NCBI GenBank assembly: GCA_035275065.1
Contig: DATENM010000102.1
Span: 1-64,000, forward strand
Length of the DNA: 64,000 bases
From: Blastocatellia bacterium
GTDB taxonomy: Bacteria > Acidobacteriota > Blastocatellia > UBA7656
Direction: 5' to 3'
Each line of letters opens with the position of its first letter. The first letter of the stretch is position 1. Below the pieces are notes generated by a model. That model searched no databases and was not told the origin of the DNA. It saw only the letters and a list, made by a program, of their open reading frames with translations. A program made the translations under genes and the position numbers. This document shows, one piece after another, positions 38,078 through 46,910 of the stretch.

Positions 38078-39688
38078 ATGAGTAAAGTTGCGGTACTTCT
38101 TTTCGTCGTCCTCTGCACGCTGAGCGCCGCGGCGCAGACGCCGCCGTCGCCTTCGGCACCGCCCAACCCGTGGACCGTTTCGGTCGTCCACACGGTCGAT
38201 TTTCAGAAGCACGTCGAGTGGATGAAGCGCCAGGGCAACGAGCGCATCGCCGTCCCGGCGTCGCCGCCGGCCTACGTTTATAACTTCGCTACCGGCCTGG
38301 TGATTGACGATCAGGGCCACGTGATTACACGGCTCGTCAATCTGACGCCGCTCGACAAAGAGCCGCTCATCAACGTGACGGCGGCAGACGGTTCGGCGCA
38401 CAAAGCACGGCTGATCGGCATGGACGGCGCCACCGGCTTCGCCCTGCTCGAAGTCGCTTCGCTCAAGAGCGGCCAGCCGAAGCTGGCGCCCGCCGGGGCG
38501 CTCAACGCCGGCGCCCGCGTGCAGATTCTCAGCACAGACATCCAGCAACAGGTGCAGACGACGACGCAAGGCCCGCGTTTGGTCTTTACAACGGCAATCA
38601 CTGTCGCGCAGGGCAGCATCGGTCAAAGCAGCATCTACGCGAAAGCGCGCGGCGCGCTGACGGTTTATTCCGGGAGCTTGCTGTCACGCAACGACAGCAG
38701 CGTCGTCGTCACCCCCGACAATCAGGTCGTCGGCATCGCGCAGTACGCCGGCTTCGGTCGCGCCTACCTGTTCCCGCTGACCTTCATCCGCGACACCGTC
38801 GCGCGCCGTGTGATGGAGAAGAAAGGCTTCGTGCCCGCCGGCTGGCTGGGAGCGCGCGGCGACAGTATCGCGCAACTGGCGGACGACGAGTTCAACCAGA
38901 CGGGGTTGCCGAGCCGCGCCGGAGTCATCTTGCGACAGGTCGCGCCCGAAAGTCCCGCGGCGTTGAGCGGCATGCAGCCGGGCGATGTGATTCTCAGCGT
39001 TGACGGCTTTGACATTGTCAGCGCCGCCGATTTGATCGCCCTGCTGTCGATGTCGCCGGCGGGCCGCAAGGTGACGATTCACGCCTCGCGCAATCACCAG
39101 GCAATCGAGTTCACCGCGACGCTCGGGGCGCGCGCCGACAGCGAATGGCGCTATTCGTTCTCGACTTCCGAGCAGCAGTTAGAGCCGCTCGAAGTGCAAC
39201 GCGCACAGCTCGAAAAGCGGCGGCTGGAATTGGTCCAGCGCCACTTCAAGTACAAAGAGGAGGCCGCCAAAACGGCCTCGCGCGAAGCCGGCGAAGCGCT
39301 CAACGAAATCGATTACGAGATACGCAACATCAACGAGTCGTTGCGCGCTATCGAAAACATGATGCACCAATCGTCAGCGCCGCCGCGGCCCGACCTGACG
39401 AAAGAGATCATTGGCGGCGATTTCGTCGTCGGCAACCTGAATGAGCAACTCGCCGGTTACCTTAAAGTGCCGAAGGGCGGGGTGTGGGTCAAAGAAGTGG
39501 CCCCGGGTAGCACGGCGGCGCGCATCGGCCTGAAGGCCGGCGACGTCATCGTCAGCGTTCAGGAGCAAGAGCTGACCAGCGTCGAACAACTGCTCACGGT
39601 GATTAATTCAAAAAGCGGCAAGATCACCCTCAAGGTCATCCGCAACAATCAGCCGCTCTCGATCAGCTTTGGAAATGAACAACAGTGA
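38078..39688 (+). CDS. HtrA-like secreted protein with two PDZ domains and degenerate protease site
   Basis: Signal peptide (MSKVAVLLFVVLCTLSAAAQ), a trypsin-like domain (about 60-240), and two PDZ domains (about 260-345 and 440-530) with a coiled segment between (about 360-430). Compared with DegP, HVITRLVNL has Val87 where the catalytic His belongs, and DGATGFALLEV has Gly120 for the Asp. The Ser position (VYSGSLL, S198) may remain but lacks the GNSGG context. So it is probably a non-proteolytic sensor or chaperone. It follows the sigma/anti-sigma pair on the same strand, and could take part in the stress signal. Confidence 0.85.
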   Translation: MSKVAVLLFVVLCTLSAAAQTPPSPSAPPNPWTVSVVHTVDFQKHVEWMKRQGNERIAVPASPPAYVYNFATGLVIDDQGHVITRLVNLTPLDKEPLINVTAADGSAHKARLIGMDGATGFALLEVASLKSGQPKLAPAGALNAGARVQILSTDIQQQVQTTTQGPRLVFTTAITVAQGSIGQSSIYAKARGALTVYSGSLLSRNDSSVVVTPDNQVVGIAQYAGFGRAYLFPLTFIRDTVARRVMEKKGFVPAGWLGARGDSIAQLADDEFNQTGLPSRAGVILRQVAPESPAALSGMQPGDVILSVDGFDIVSAADLIALLSMSPAGRKVTIHASRNHQAIEFTATLGARADSEWRYSFSTSEQQLEPLEVQRAQLEKRRLELVQRHFKYKEEAAKTASREAGEALNEIDYEIRNINESLRAIENMMHQSSAPPRPDLTKEIIGGDFVVGNLNEQLAGYLKVPKGGVWVKEVAPGSTAARIGLKAGDVIVSVQEQELTSVEQLLTVINSKSGKITLKVIRNNQPLSISFGNEQQ

Positions 39689-39708
39689 AACAGGGGCTAG
39701 GGACTGGG

Positions 39709-39862
39709 GGCAGTCCCGTAGGGACGCCATGTTTATAGTCACCGGAGATAAGAAAGAACCGAGCCCCGAAGGGGCGAAATGTCTAGATGCCGCTCCTACG
39801 GAGCTTGAAGCACAAGCCGACTCGATGACTATAAACATCGCGCTCCTAACGGAGCTGGGGAA
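39709..39862. repeat. nested palindromic intergenic repeat
   Basis: Outer 13-base inverted repeat ATGTTTATAGTCA (39729-39741) and its complement (39826-39838). Inside are hairpins GCCCC..GGGGC (39763-39775) and GCTCC..GGAGC (39792-39804). Related strings (CGTAGGGACGCC, CTCCTAACGGAG) flank it. I remember similar GCCCCTACGGGGC-type repeats from other phyla, so it looks like a mobile or non-coding repeat. A degenerate CCTGCCT heptamer array follows at 39868-39894. Confidence 0.6.
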
Positions 39863-39959
39863 ACTGCTTCCTGCCTCTTGCCTCCTGCCTCCTAATCCTC
39901 AGCCCCTCTCCCCGTCCTTGCCGATGGCCACGGCGATGTGATACTTACCAGATTCTTTC

Positions 39960-41729
39960 ATGACTGGCTCGTTCAATCGCCGACATCTCCTGCTCGTCGC
40001 CCTGCTCTGCCTGGCGGCGGTTCCCTACTTCACGAGGCTTGGCGCATCGTCACTGTGGGATGCCAACGAAGCCTTCTACGCCGAAACGCCGCGCCGGATG
40101 ATCGAATCGGGCGACCTCATCAATCCGAGCTTCAACGATCAGCCACGCTTCAACAAGCCGCCGCTTTCATACTGGGTGGTCGCCTTGTTCTATAAGCTGT
40201 TCGGCGTGTCTGCGACTGCCGAGCGGCTGGCGATTGCGCTGGGCGCAATCCTCATGATCGTCACGGCGTTCACGCTCGGGCGCTTGCTCTATTCGACAGA
40301 AGCGGGATTATACGCCGCCCTGGCCCTGGCCATTGCGCCGCGCTTTCTGATGTTTTCGCGCCGCATCATGATCGATGTCTACATGGCGATGTGGATGGCG
40401 GCGGCGCTCTTGTTCTTCGCCCTCGCCGAAGCGCGCCCCAGCGAGCGAAAGCGCTACCTCATCCTGATGTATGTGGCCGTGGGCCTGGGGGTGTTGACTA
40501 AAGGGCCTGCGGCGGCGCTGCTGCCGGCGCTGGCTGTAGTCATCTATCTGGCGCTGCACCGCGAGCTGCGGCGCTGGCGCGAGATGATGCTGCCGCTCGG
40601 CGCGCTGATCGTCGCCGCCATCGTCTCGCCCTGGTATCTGGCCATCTACGAGCAGCACGGCTGGCACTACATTTCCACGTTCATCCTGAAAGACAACCTG
40701 TCGCGCTACACGCAGCCGGTGTGGGGGCCGCGCCGCGGCGTCTTTTTTTATATCCCGGTCGTTTTGGGGGATATGTTTCCCTGGTCGCTTTTTCTCATTC
40801 CCGTCCTCCTGCTTGCCGCCCGCGGCTGGCTGCAAAGCTCACGGCTCATGGCACGCTTGCGCCGCAACCCAGAGCGAGGGGTAGAGACAACTCAGGCCAA
40901 CGCGAATGAGGCGAGCGCGCCGTCAAGCGCGCGCCTCGAACGATTATGCCTGATCTGGGTAGCGGTGACCGTCGGCTTCTTTTCGCTGTCACAGAACAAA
41001 GAAGACCTCTACATCCTGCCGATCTATCCGGCAGCGGCGGCGCTGGTCGGCGCCTTTCTGGCGCGCGCCATCGAAACCCCCAATAGCGAAGCTCACATTG
41101 CCCGCCCGTGGCGCAACTGGGCGCGCTGGAGCGCGGCGGCGATGGGCGGCTTGATCGCCGCTAGCGGGTTGGGCGTTCTTTACCTTTTCGCGCACTCGGC
41201 GGCGGATTACCAGTTTGACGGCGCGCGCTTGATTGGCGCCATCGCGGCCACCGGCGGCTTGATCGCCCTGGCGCTCAGCCTGTTCAAGCGCCGGCGGCTG
41301 GCGGTGCTGGTGACGGCGTTGACCGCCGTCGCCTTCAACCTGGTATTCGTGGCACGAACGCTCGCGGACTTCGAGCGCTTCAAGCCTGTGCGCCCGTTCT
41401 GCGAGTTGGTTCGAGCCGAAGCGCCCGCCGCCGCGCTGGTCGGTTATTACCGCTACGCCGCGCCGAGCATGGTCTTCTACCTGCGGCGGCCAGTCTTCGA
41501 GTATTACCGGCCCGAAGAACTGCTCGACGCCTGGGGTTCGGGCCGCGCCGTCTATTGCGTGATGCTCGCCGATGAATACGAGGCGCTCAGGCCGCAATTG
41601 CCGACGCCTGCGAGGGTTCTTGCCAGCCGTCCGGTCTTTCAAGTAAAGTTGAAGTCTATACTGGAAAAGAAAGAGCCTCCCCAGTTGTTATTGATCACAA
41701 ATCAAGGTGGTGCGGTATTCGCCGAATAA
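39960..41729 (+). CDS. GT39-type (ArnT-like) membrane glycosyltransferase
   Basis: A 589-residue polyprenol-phosphate-dependent sugar transferase with about 12 helices. The first periplasmic loop has the GT39 catalytic signature LWDANEAFYAETPRRM, with DQPRFNKPPLSYW after it; YVAVGLGVLTKGPAA is the next conserved block. The C-terminal domain is soluble. It likely modifies a cell-surface lipid or protein with a sugar from undecaprenyl phosphate. It starts an operon with the flippase-like gene. Confidence 0.88.
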   Translation: MTGSFNRRHLLLVALLCLAAVPYFTRLGASSLWDANEAFYAETPRRMIESGDLINPSFNDQPRFNKPPLSYWVVALFYKLFGVSATAERLAIALGAILMIVTAFTLGRLLYSTEAGLYAALALAIAPRFLMFSRRIMIDVYMAMWMAAALLFFALAEARPSERKRYLILMYVAVGLGVLTKGPAAALLPALAVVIYLALHRELRRWREMMLPLGALIVAAIVSPWYLAIYEQHGWHYISTFILKDNLSRYTQPVWGPRRGVFFYIPVVLGDMFPWSLFLIPVLLLAARGWLQSSRLMARLRRNPERGVETTQANANEASAPSSARLERLCLIWVAVTVGFFSLSQNKEDLYILPIYPAAAALVGAFLARAIETPNSEAHIARPWRNWARWSAAAMGGLIAASGLGVLYLFAHSAADYQFDGARLIGAIAATGGLIALALSLFKRRRLAVLVTALTAVAFNLVFVARTLADFERFKPVRPFCELVRAEAPAAALVGYYRYAAPSMVFYLRRPVFEYYRPEELLDAWGSGRAVYCVMLADEYEALRPQLPTPARVLASRPVFQVKLKSILEKKEPPQLLLITNQGGAVFAE

Positions 41730-41746
41730 ATAAAACCCTGTTCACG

Positions 41747-42811
41747 GTGCTGAAGATTGCCGTTAGCCTCGGCATTCTGGCCTACATCTTTCTGAGGGTG
41801 GTTGACTTCAACCTGCTCTGGAAAGAGTTGATCACGGCGAACCCGCTTTACTTCGCCGCCGCCGTCCTGGTCTATTTTCTCGTCCAGGGGTTGAGCACCT
41901 GGCGCTGGCACATGCTGTTGAAGCCACAGGGCCTGGACGTGCCGTTTCCAAGAGTCCTGGCCTATTACTTTCTCGGCATGTACTTCAACTTCTTCCTGCC
42001 CTCGGCCATCGGCGGCGATGTCGTTAAGGTCTACTACCTGAACAAGGAGACTAAACAACTGAGCGCCTCGGCATCGTCGGTCTTCTTCGACCGCGACATC
42101 GGCATGGGCGGGCTGGTGTTGATCGCGCTGGTGACGGCACTGCTCGCAGAGCCGGGGCGCATGTCGATCAACGGCGTGCCGCTGGTGCCGATCTTCGCGC
42201 TCATCGCCATCGGTTTTCTGGCCGCTAATCTGGCGATTTTTTACCGCCCGACCTACAACCTGCTGCACCGCTTGTTGAGCCTGTTCAAGATGAAACGGGT
42301 GGACGACCGTGTCGAGCGGCTGTTCAACTCGGTGAACGTCTATCGCAATCGCTGGGGAATGATCACGGCGACGATGGTCATATCACTGGGCGTGCAGGTT
42401 GGCTGCGCCATTGTGAACTTGCTGGCCGCCAGGGCCATCGGCATCACGGAGGCGGGGCTGGCCGATTACATGGTCTTCATACCGGCCATCGGCTTGATCA
42501 GCATGATTCCGATTTCGGTCGGCGGCACGGGCTTGCGCGAAGCCTCTTACATCCTGATGTTTTCTTCCGTGGGGGTCGGACGGCCCCAGGCGCTGGCGCT
42601 TTCGATCCTCTGGCTCGGCGTCATCGCCATCACCAGCCTGCCCGGCGGCATCGTCTACATCGCGCGCGGCAGCGGCAAGGCCGATCATATTCCGCCCGAC
42701 GTCGAAACGCTTGAAGCCGAGGCTTCGCAAGACCCGGGGATCGGCAATAAGTCGGGGGCTTCGTTTTCGACGCTGCCTGAGCAAGCGGAGGAGAGCCCGA
42801 CGACTGTCTGA
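41747..42811 (+). CDS. flippase-like/UPF0104 (lysylphosphatidylglycerol-synthase TM) protein
   Basis: A 354-residue protein with about eight helices, lacking the soluble synthase domain. The family motifs ALAYYFLGMYFNFFLPSAIG-like (here VLAYYFLGMYFNFFLPSAIG), GGDVVKVYYL, SSVFFDRDIG, and later SVGGTGLREA are plain. Such proteins often accompany glycolipid transferases; here it starts 17 bases after the GT39 gene, probably from GTG 41747. Upstream codons stay open but no better start is evident. Confidence 0.86.
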   Translation: MLKIAVSLGILAYIFLRVVDFNLLWKELITANPLYFAAAVLVYFLVQGLSTWRWHMLLKPQGLDVPFPRVLAYYFLGMYFNFFLPSAIGGDVVKVYYLNKETKQLSASASSVFFDRDIGMGGLVLIALVTALLAEPGRMSINGVPLVPIFALIAIGFLAANLAIFYRPTYNLLHRLLSLFKMKRVDDRVERLFNSVNVYRNRWGMITATMVISLGVQVGCAIVNLLAARAIGITEAGLADYMVFIPAIGLISMIPISVGGTGLREASYILMFSSVGVGRPQALALSILWLGVIAITSLPGGIVYIARGSGKADHIPPDVETLEAEASQDPGIGNKSGASFSTLPEQAEESPTTV

Positions 42812-42875
42812 GCCGTCGCCGCTGCTAATAACGCAACCGCGCAGCTTGCCGGGCGTTTATTGAGTATCACTGGTT

Positions 42876-43472
42876 ATGAGCATTATCAAGAAGTCATTCG
42901 CAACCGTTATCACCGTCACCTTCTTCGTCTGCCTGTCGGCGACAGCGTCGGCGCAAAAGTCAAAATCGCCCCCCGTCGAGATGCCGATGGATAAGCAGTA
43001 CGAATTGAGTCGCAAAGCCGCGCCGCTGCCGAGCGGGCCGGATTTTTACATCGAGCCGGTCGCCGGTCGGATTCTGCAATTCAGCATCTTGCTGACCGAT
43101 AACAACAACCGCTCGGTGCCCGGAACCTTCATCCGCCCGCAGATCGAGATTCTCGAAGACTTGCTGCTCGCCAGCAAGGCGTTCGCGCTCAATGAAGAAG
43201 AGGTCGGCACCGCCAGCAAGCCGAAGATCACGCGCTTCATGGATAAGCATGAAAAGGCCTTTATCATCGATGTGCAGAAGGCGGGCGACAAGACCCATTT
43301 CTTCCTGACGATTGAATCGTTGTTCGGGAGGCTTACGATAGACGCAGGGGTCATCAAGCGCGGCGCTAAGAAGCCCGGCGAGGCGGAAGCGCCGGAGCCG
43401 CTATTTTATAAGATCATCACACGCGTGCAGGAAGCCAAAAGCGCTGCCCTGACCCTCCCTCAGGGCCAGTAA
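42876..43472 (+). CDS. secreted protein of unknown function
   Basis: A 198-residue protein with a signal peptide (cut after ATASAQ near residue 27). The mature part includes FYIEPVAGRILQFSILLTDN and FMDKHEKAFIIDVQKAGDK. No known domain. It lies 64 bases past the flippase-like gene on the same strand, so may belong to that operon. Confidence 0.72.
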   Translation: MSIIKKSFATVITVTFFVCLSATASAQKSKSPPVEMPMDKQYELSRKAAPLPSGPDFYIEPVAGRILQFSILLTDNNNRSVPGTFIRPQIEILEDLLLASKAFALNEEEVGTASKPKITRFMDKHEKAFIIDVQKAGDKTHFFLTIESLFGRLTIDAGVIKRGAKKPGEAEAPEPLFYKIITRVQEAKSAALTLPQGQ

Positions 43473-43529
43473 GCGCGGCAGGCTATCAAATCAGGAGCTT
43501 TCAGGCATCGGATGATTCTGGCGAGCGGT

Positions 43530-43949
43530 TCAGGTGAATGGCTCGACCTGCCGGCCCGGCACCGTTTTTCGTTTAGCAATCAATTCTCCGACCGTCACCA
43601 GAAAGCCATCAAAATCGAAAGGTTTTTCGGCGGCAGCGTCCGCGCCGGCGTCAATCGCTTCGCGCGCCACATGCGCCCCGAAGGCGGTGACGACCAGCAC
43701 CGGCGTCTTGTCGAGCAGGTGATCTCGGCGCACACGCTGCACGAACTCGATGCCGTTCATATTCGGCATATGGATGTCTGTGATAATTAGATCAGGGTCT
43801 TGCCCGATGGCCGCCGCTAATCCGGCTTCCCCATCGCCTGCCGCGATCACATCATAGCCGCTCATGCGCAACAGCTTGGCGAGAATGTCACGCGAGTCGC
43901 GATTGTCTTCGATGACCAGTATCTTTCCCTGTTCCTCGTTCATGGCCAT
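43530..43949 (-). CDS. single-domain response regulator
   Basis: A 139-residue CheY-like receiver. KILVIEDNRDSRDILAKLLR carries the acidic pair, LIITDIHMPNMNG the phospho-acceptor Asp (about 58), VLVVTAFG the Thr/Ser, and AAAEKPFD the Lys. No output domain. It transcribes towards the secreted-protein gene (convergent); no histidine kinase is adjacent. Confidence 0.93.
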   Translation of the reverse strand: MAMNEEQGKILVIEDNRDSRDILAKLLRMSGYDVIAAGDGEAGLAAAIGQDPDLIITDIHMPNMNGIEFVQRVRRDHLLDKTPVLVVTAFGAHVAREAIDAGADAAAEKPFDFDGFLVTVGELIAKRKTVPGRQVEPFT

Positions 43950-44525
43950 ACCCGTTCGTCCCTAACCACTCACGCGTCTCTTAAGATGATTCTACTCCCA
44001 GTCGCCGCTAAACTGTACTGGCATTATGGGTCGCAATGAAGATGCAAGAATTTGTCCCCGCTGATTGGGTCTTCGGCCATAGGCGTTGTTGCGATTGATT
44101 CGCGCGCGGCGACAAGCCAGGGGAGGCGGTCAAAAGATCAAGGACGAAGGGCCGATTCGGGAGCCAAAATGAAGAAGGGAGGGGATCATCTCCCCTCCCT
44201 CTCACAATCGCTTAGCTACGCCACGTCTTGTGCAATAAGAGTTTTCAATATGCGACCGTGCGAGCTGTGGACGCTTGTGAGTGTTCGAGATTAAAATCCG
44301 AACTCGCGGTTATCTTCATCAACCGTTGTGCCAGAGTCCGCCCCGGCTGCTGATTTTTCGCCAAGCACGGCGCTAACTTGCTCGTTCACACGAAAAAAAG
44401 CTCTGTTACAGCCCGGCGACCGCCTGCCATACGACTCTGGGTGAGAGACGAAAATCCATTCGCGTCACATTCATAGCTCAACCGTGAGACACTTATGCCG
44501 CCACCACCGGCCGCGCGGCGTCGGA
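43950..44525. other. gene-free region with one strong hairpin
   Basis: About 575 bases without a credible ORF; codon patterns are poor on both strands and base composition varies. A perfect 10-bp stem (AGGGAGGGGA/TCCCCTCCCT, 44176-44185 and 44191-44200, 5-base loop) is the only structure I find. No T run follows. It could hold a non-coding RNA, but I see no family. Confidence 0.5.
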
Positions 44526-45278
44526 TTACCCCAGGCGGTCAAGGTCGGGAACCCAGAAGGCGTAGCCGCGCTCCTGGTACTGTCGCTCTATGCATGTCAA
44601 TCCAAGCTCAGGCAAACGCTCCTGGCTATGTCCTAGGTAGGTGAAATGCGGCAGGTCGTTCGGCACTGTGCGAAACCAGCCATAGCGGCCCAGGACCTGC
44701 TCGACGCGCTCGTCCTGATACTCGGCCACGTCAAAAGCCAGCAGCGACAGATGCTGAGACGCCCCCGGCGCGGCGACCGAATAGAGAATCGAGCGGTCGA
44801 AGAAGGTGCCGAAATAGAGTTCTTCGCTCGCCTCGATTTCCAGGATGAGACCGACCTGCTCGACCGGCGCAAGCTGACGGATATGTGAGGCGCGCTCCCT
44901 TGTGATTCGGCCTTCGGCTTCCCAGTGTTCGAGGCCGCGCGTGACGTTGCGCACCCAGAGATTCAGCGTGTCTTGATAAGAGCGCCCGCCGGAATCCTGT
45001 GCCCGCGCCGTGATCTGGCCTTCGTGATCGTTCATCTCTGAAGCGGCGCGGATCAGCGCGTCGAGGGCTTCGGACTGCAAAGTCATCTCGTAATCGCCGA
45101 TGCGGGCGCGGCTGACGCTCAAGGTCAACTGGAAGGCGTCAACCTCCGCCGCATCGGCAAAGATGATCGTCGGTGGCGGGGTCGCCGTCGTCACAAACAG
45201 CGCGCCGTATTCGGCAAACAATCGTCGCTCGACCGGCGACGCCAGCCGCGCCGCCGTGGATTCTAATAAAGCATTCAT
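44526..45278 (-). CDS. possible M15-type (VanY-like) peptidase fold protein
   Basis: A 250-residue soluble protein. The pattern SQHLSLLAFD (H176, D183) resembles the M15 metal motif S-x-H-x2-G-x-A-x-D, with Leu in place of Gly. PHFTYLG (H211) resembles the final WHF/HFxY zinc His, and GGRSYQDTLNLW resembles the upstream SGxRS loop. So it may be a D,D- or L,D-carboxypeptidase-like enzyme, but the Gly change and missing signal peptide make this uncertain. It lies downstream of the methyltransferase gene. Confidence 0.6.
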   Translation of the reverse strand: MNALLESTAARLASPVERRLFAEYGALFVTTATPPPTIIFADAAEVDAFQLTLSVSRARIGDYEMTLQSEALDALIRAASEMNDHEGQITARAQDSGGRSYQDTLNLWVRNVTRGLEHWEAEGRITRERASHIRQLAPVEQVGLILEIEASEELYFGTFFDRSILYSVAAPGASQHLSLLAFDVAEYQDERVEQVLGRYGWFRTVPNDLPHFTYLGHSQERLPELGLTCIERQYQERGYAFWVPDLDRLG

Positions 45279-45362
45279 CTATTCATTGCTTCCCTTCTTA
45301 ACGGCTGTGGGTAGCCTAGCATCGCGGCTCATGCCTTTCAACGCGCGGCCCGGAAAGCGCCG

Positions 45363-46910
45363 CTAAAGGGTCAGGGCCAGTTGCTCGCGGCGCGGTGTGT
45401 CAAGCAATCCGGTTTCTGCCAGCACATGCGCGGGGATGGGCAAGCGTTCGAGGGCGCGCGGCTCGACCTTGATCGCGCCCGAACCGTAAGACTTGCCGAC
45501 CAGCCGCAGGTTGGCGGCGGTGTCGGGATGCTTGAGCGCCTGCCAGAGCTTTTCGCTATCCGTCTCTCGGCCTGGACGCGGATAGATGCAGAGAAAGCCG
45601 GTTAAGGGTAAGACCCCGGCAGAGTTACGGATGAATCGAGCATTGCGCCGTCCAAGATAAGCAAACAGAAATGGCGGCGCGCGGCGCGTTTCCATCTTGT
45701 ACCAGGGTTGGCGCGTGGCAATCAGTGTGCGCCGGTGAATCCCCATCTGCTCGCCTTGCAGAAGGTAATCGCGCACCGCTGGCGGGAATGAATCGAGAGG
45801 GCGGCCATCGGGAGAAAACAGCCATGTCGGTCTGCCCTTCCGCGCCAGCTCGTTTAGCGTCGCCTCGGTCACTGCATCGCCGGTCACATCGCGCGTGCGC
45901 CCGACGGCAGGAATCAGCAAGTCGCCTGGAATGCGCAAGGCTTGCGCTTGCCGTGTGGTGAGAAAGAAGAATTCATTCGCGCCGGTCGCGACGCCGCGTA
46001 TGACGGTCACAAAATCGCCCAGCGTTGCGCCCGTGTGGGCCGTGGCCACCGGAGGCCGTGACAGGCCGGTCGCGAGCGCCTCTTTCAATTCACGCTCAAT
46101 CACCGCCAGTGCCGCGCCATTTGATTCGGTAAACCCCGACGCCGCCCAATCTATCAAAGCGTGGCGGTCGGCGGCAGTCACCTCTGCCCATTGCAGGCGC
46201 GTCACCGGCAACGAATTCTCAATCAGAAAGATGACCGCATTCGTATCGACGGCGGGGAATGGCGAGGCCGCCGAAGCAAACGTGATGACGGCATCGAGTC
46301 GGAAGCGTTCAGTGATCCAGCGCCAGAGTGCAGACGCAAAGACGCCTTCGCAGGTGTCTGCGGGCATAATGAAAGCCAGCCGCCCGCCGCCTTCAAGCAG
46401 AGTCAGCGCCCGCAATAGAAAGTAAACATGCAGCCCTGCACGGCCATCCAAAGGCTTGCCAAGCAGGTCGGCGCTGAACTGTCGCAGCAGGGCCTTAGTT
46501 TGGTGGGAGAGGCGATGATGGCGAATGTAGGGCGGGTTGGCGGCAATCGCTCGGAATCGCCGCGCCGGCGGATTGATCGCAAAGTCACGCATCTCGACCG
46601 CAGCCAGATCAGCAGATGAAAGGCCGCCCGCCTGCGCCTGCGCGATAGCCTGCGGGTCAATCTCGGTGCCATAAAGCGTGACGGTTTTCCCGGCTTTTGA
46701 GGCGATTCGCCTGGCCGCCTGAAACAACGCGCCGGCGCCGACTGCCGGATCGAAAAGATGGTCGGCGCCATTGCCGAGAACATACGCGGCCATCGCGTCG
46801 GCCACCCACTCAGGCGTCCAGAACTGGCCTTTGACTCTGAGCGCCGCGCGCTCGTGCCGCATTGATCGTCGCGTTTGTGGTTGCAACTTATTCGTTGTCT
46901 GTCCTGGCAT
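45363..46910 (-). CDS. N6-adenine DNA methyltransferase (Eco57I/TaqI-like)
   Basis: A 515-residue gamma-class adenine methyltransferase. KGQFWTPEWVADAMAAYVLG, the SAM loop LFDPAVGAGALFQAARR and the catalytic AIAANPPYIRHHRLS are clear. The C-terminal half (LGDFVTVIRGVATGANEFFF, then GTP-like RNSAGVLPLTGFLCIY) is a target-recognition domain as in Type IIG or TaqI-like enzymes, but no nuclease motif is seen. Its ATG at 46910 lies inside the end of proA by 23 bases, so it follows proBA translation. Confidence 0.9.
   Translation of the reverse strand: MPGQTTNKLQPQTRRSMRHERAALRVKGQFWTPEWVADAMAAYVLGNGADHLFDPAVGAGALFQAARRIASKAGKTVTLYGTEIDPQAIAQAQAGGLSSADLAAVEMRDFAINPPARRFRAIAANPPYIRHHRLSHQTKALLRQFSADLLGKPLDGRAGLHVYFLLRALTLLEGGGRLAFIMPADTCEGVFASALWRWITERFRLDAVITFASAASPFPAVDTNAVIFLIENSLPVTRLQWAEVTAADRHALIDWAASGFTESNGAALAVIERELKEALATGLSRPPVATAHTGATLGDFVTVIRGVATGANEFFFLTTRQAQALRIPGDLLIPAVGRTRDVTGDAVTEATLNELARKGRPTWLFSPDGRPLDSFPPAVRDYLLQGEQMGIHRRTLIATRQPWYKMETRRAPPFLFAYLGRRNARFIRNSAGVLPLTGFLCIYPRPGRETDSEKLWQALKHPDTAANLRLVGKSYGSGAIKVEPRALERLPIPAHVLAETGLLDTPRREQLALTL

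Noticed and set aside
44008..44205. 65-codon minus-strand ORF in the 43.95-44.5 kb gap
   Set aside because: No ribosome site, odd composition and it spans the hairpin at 44176-44200.
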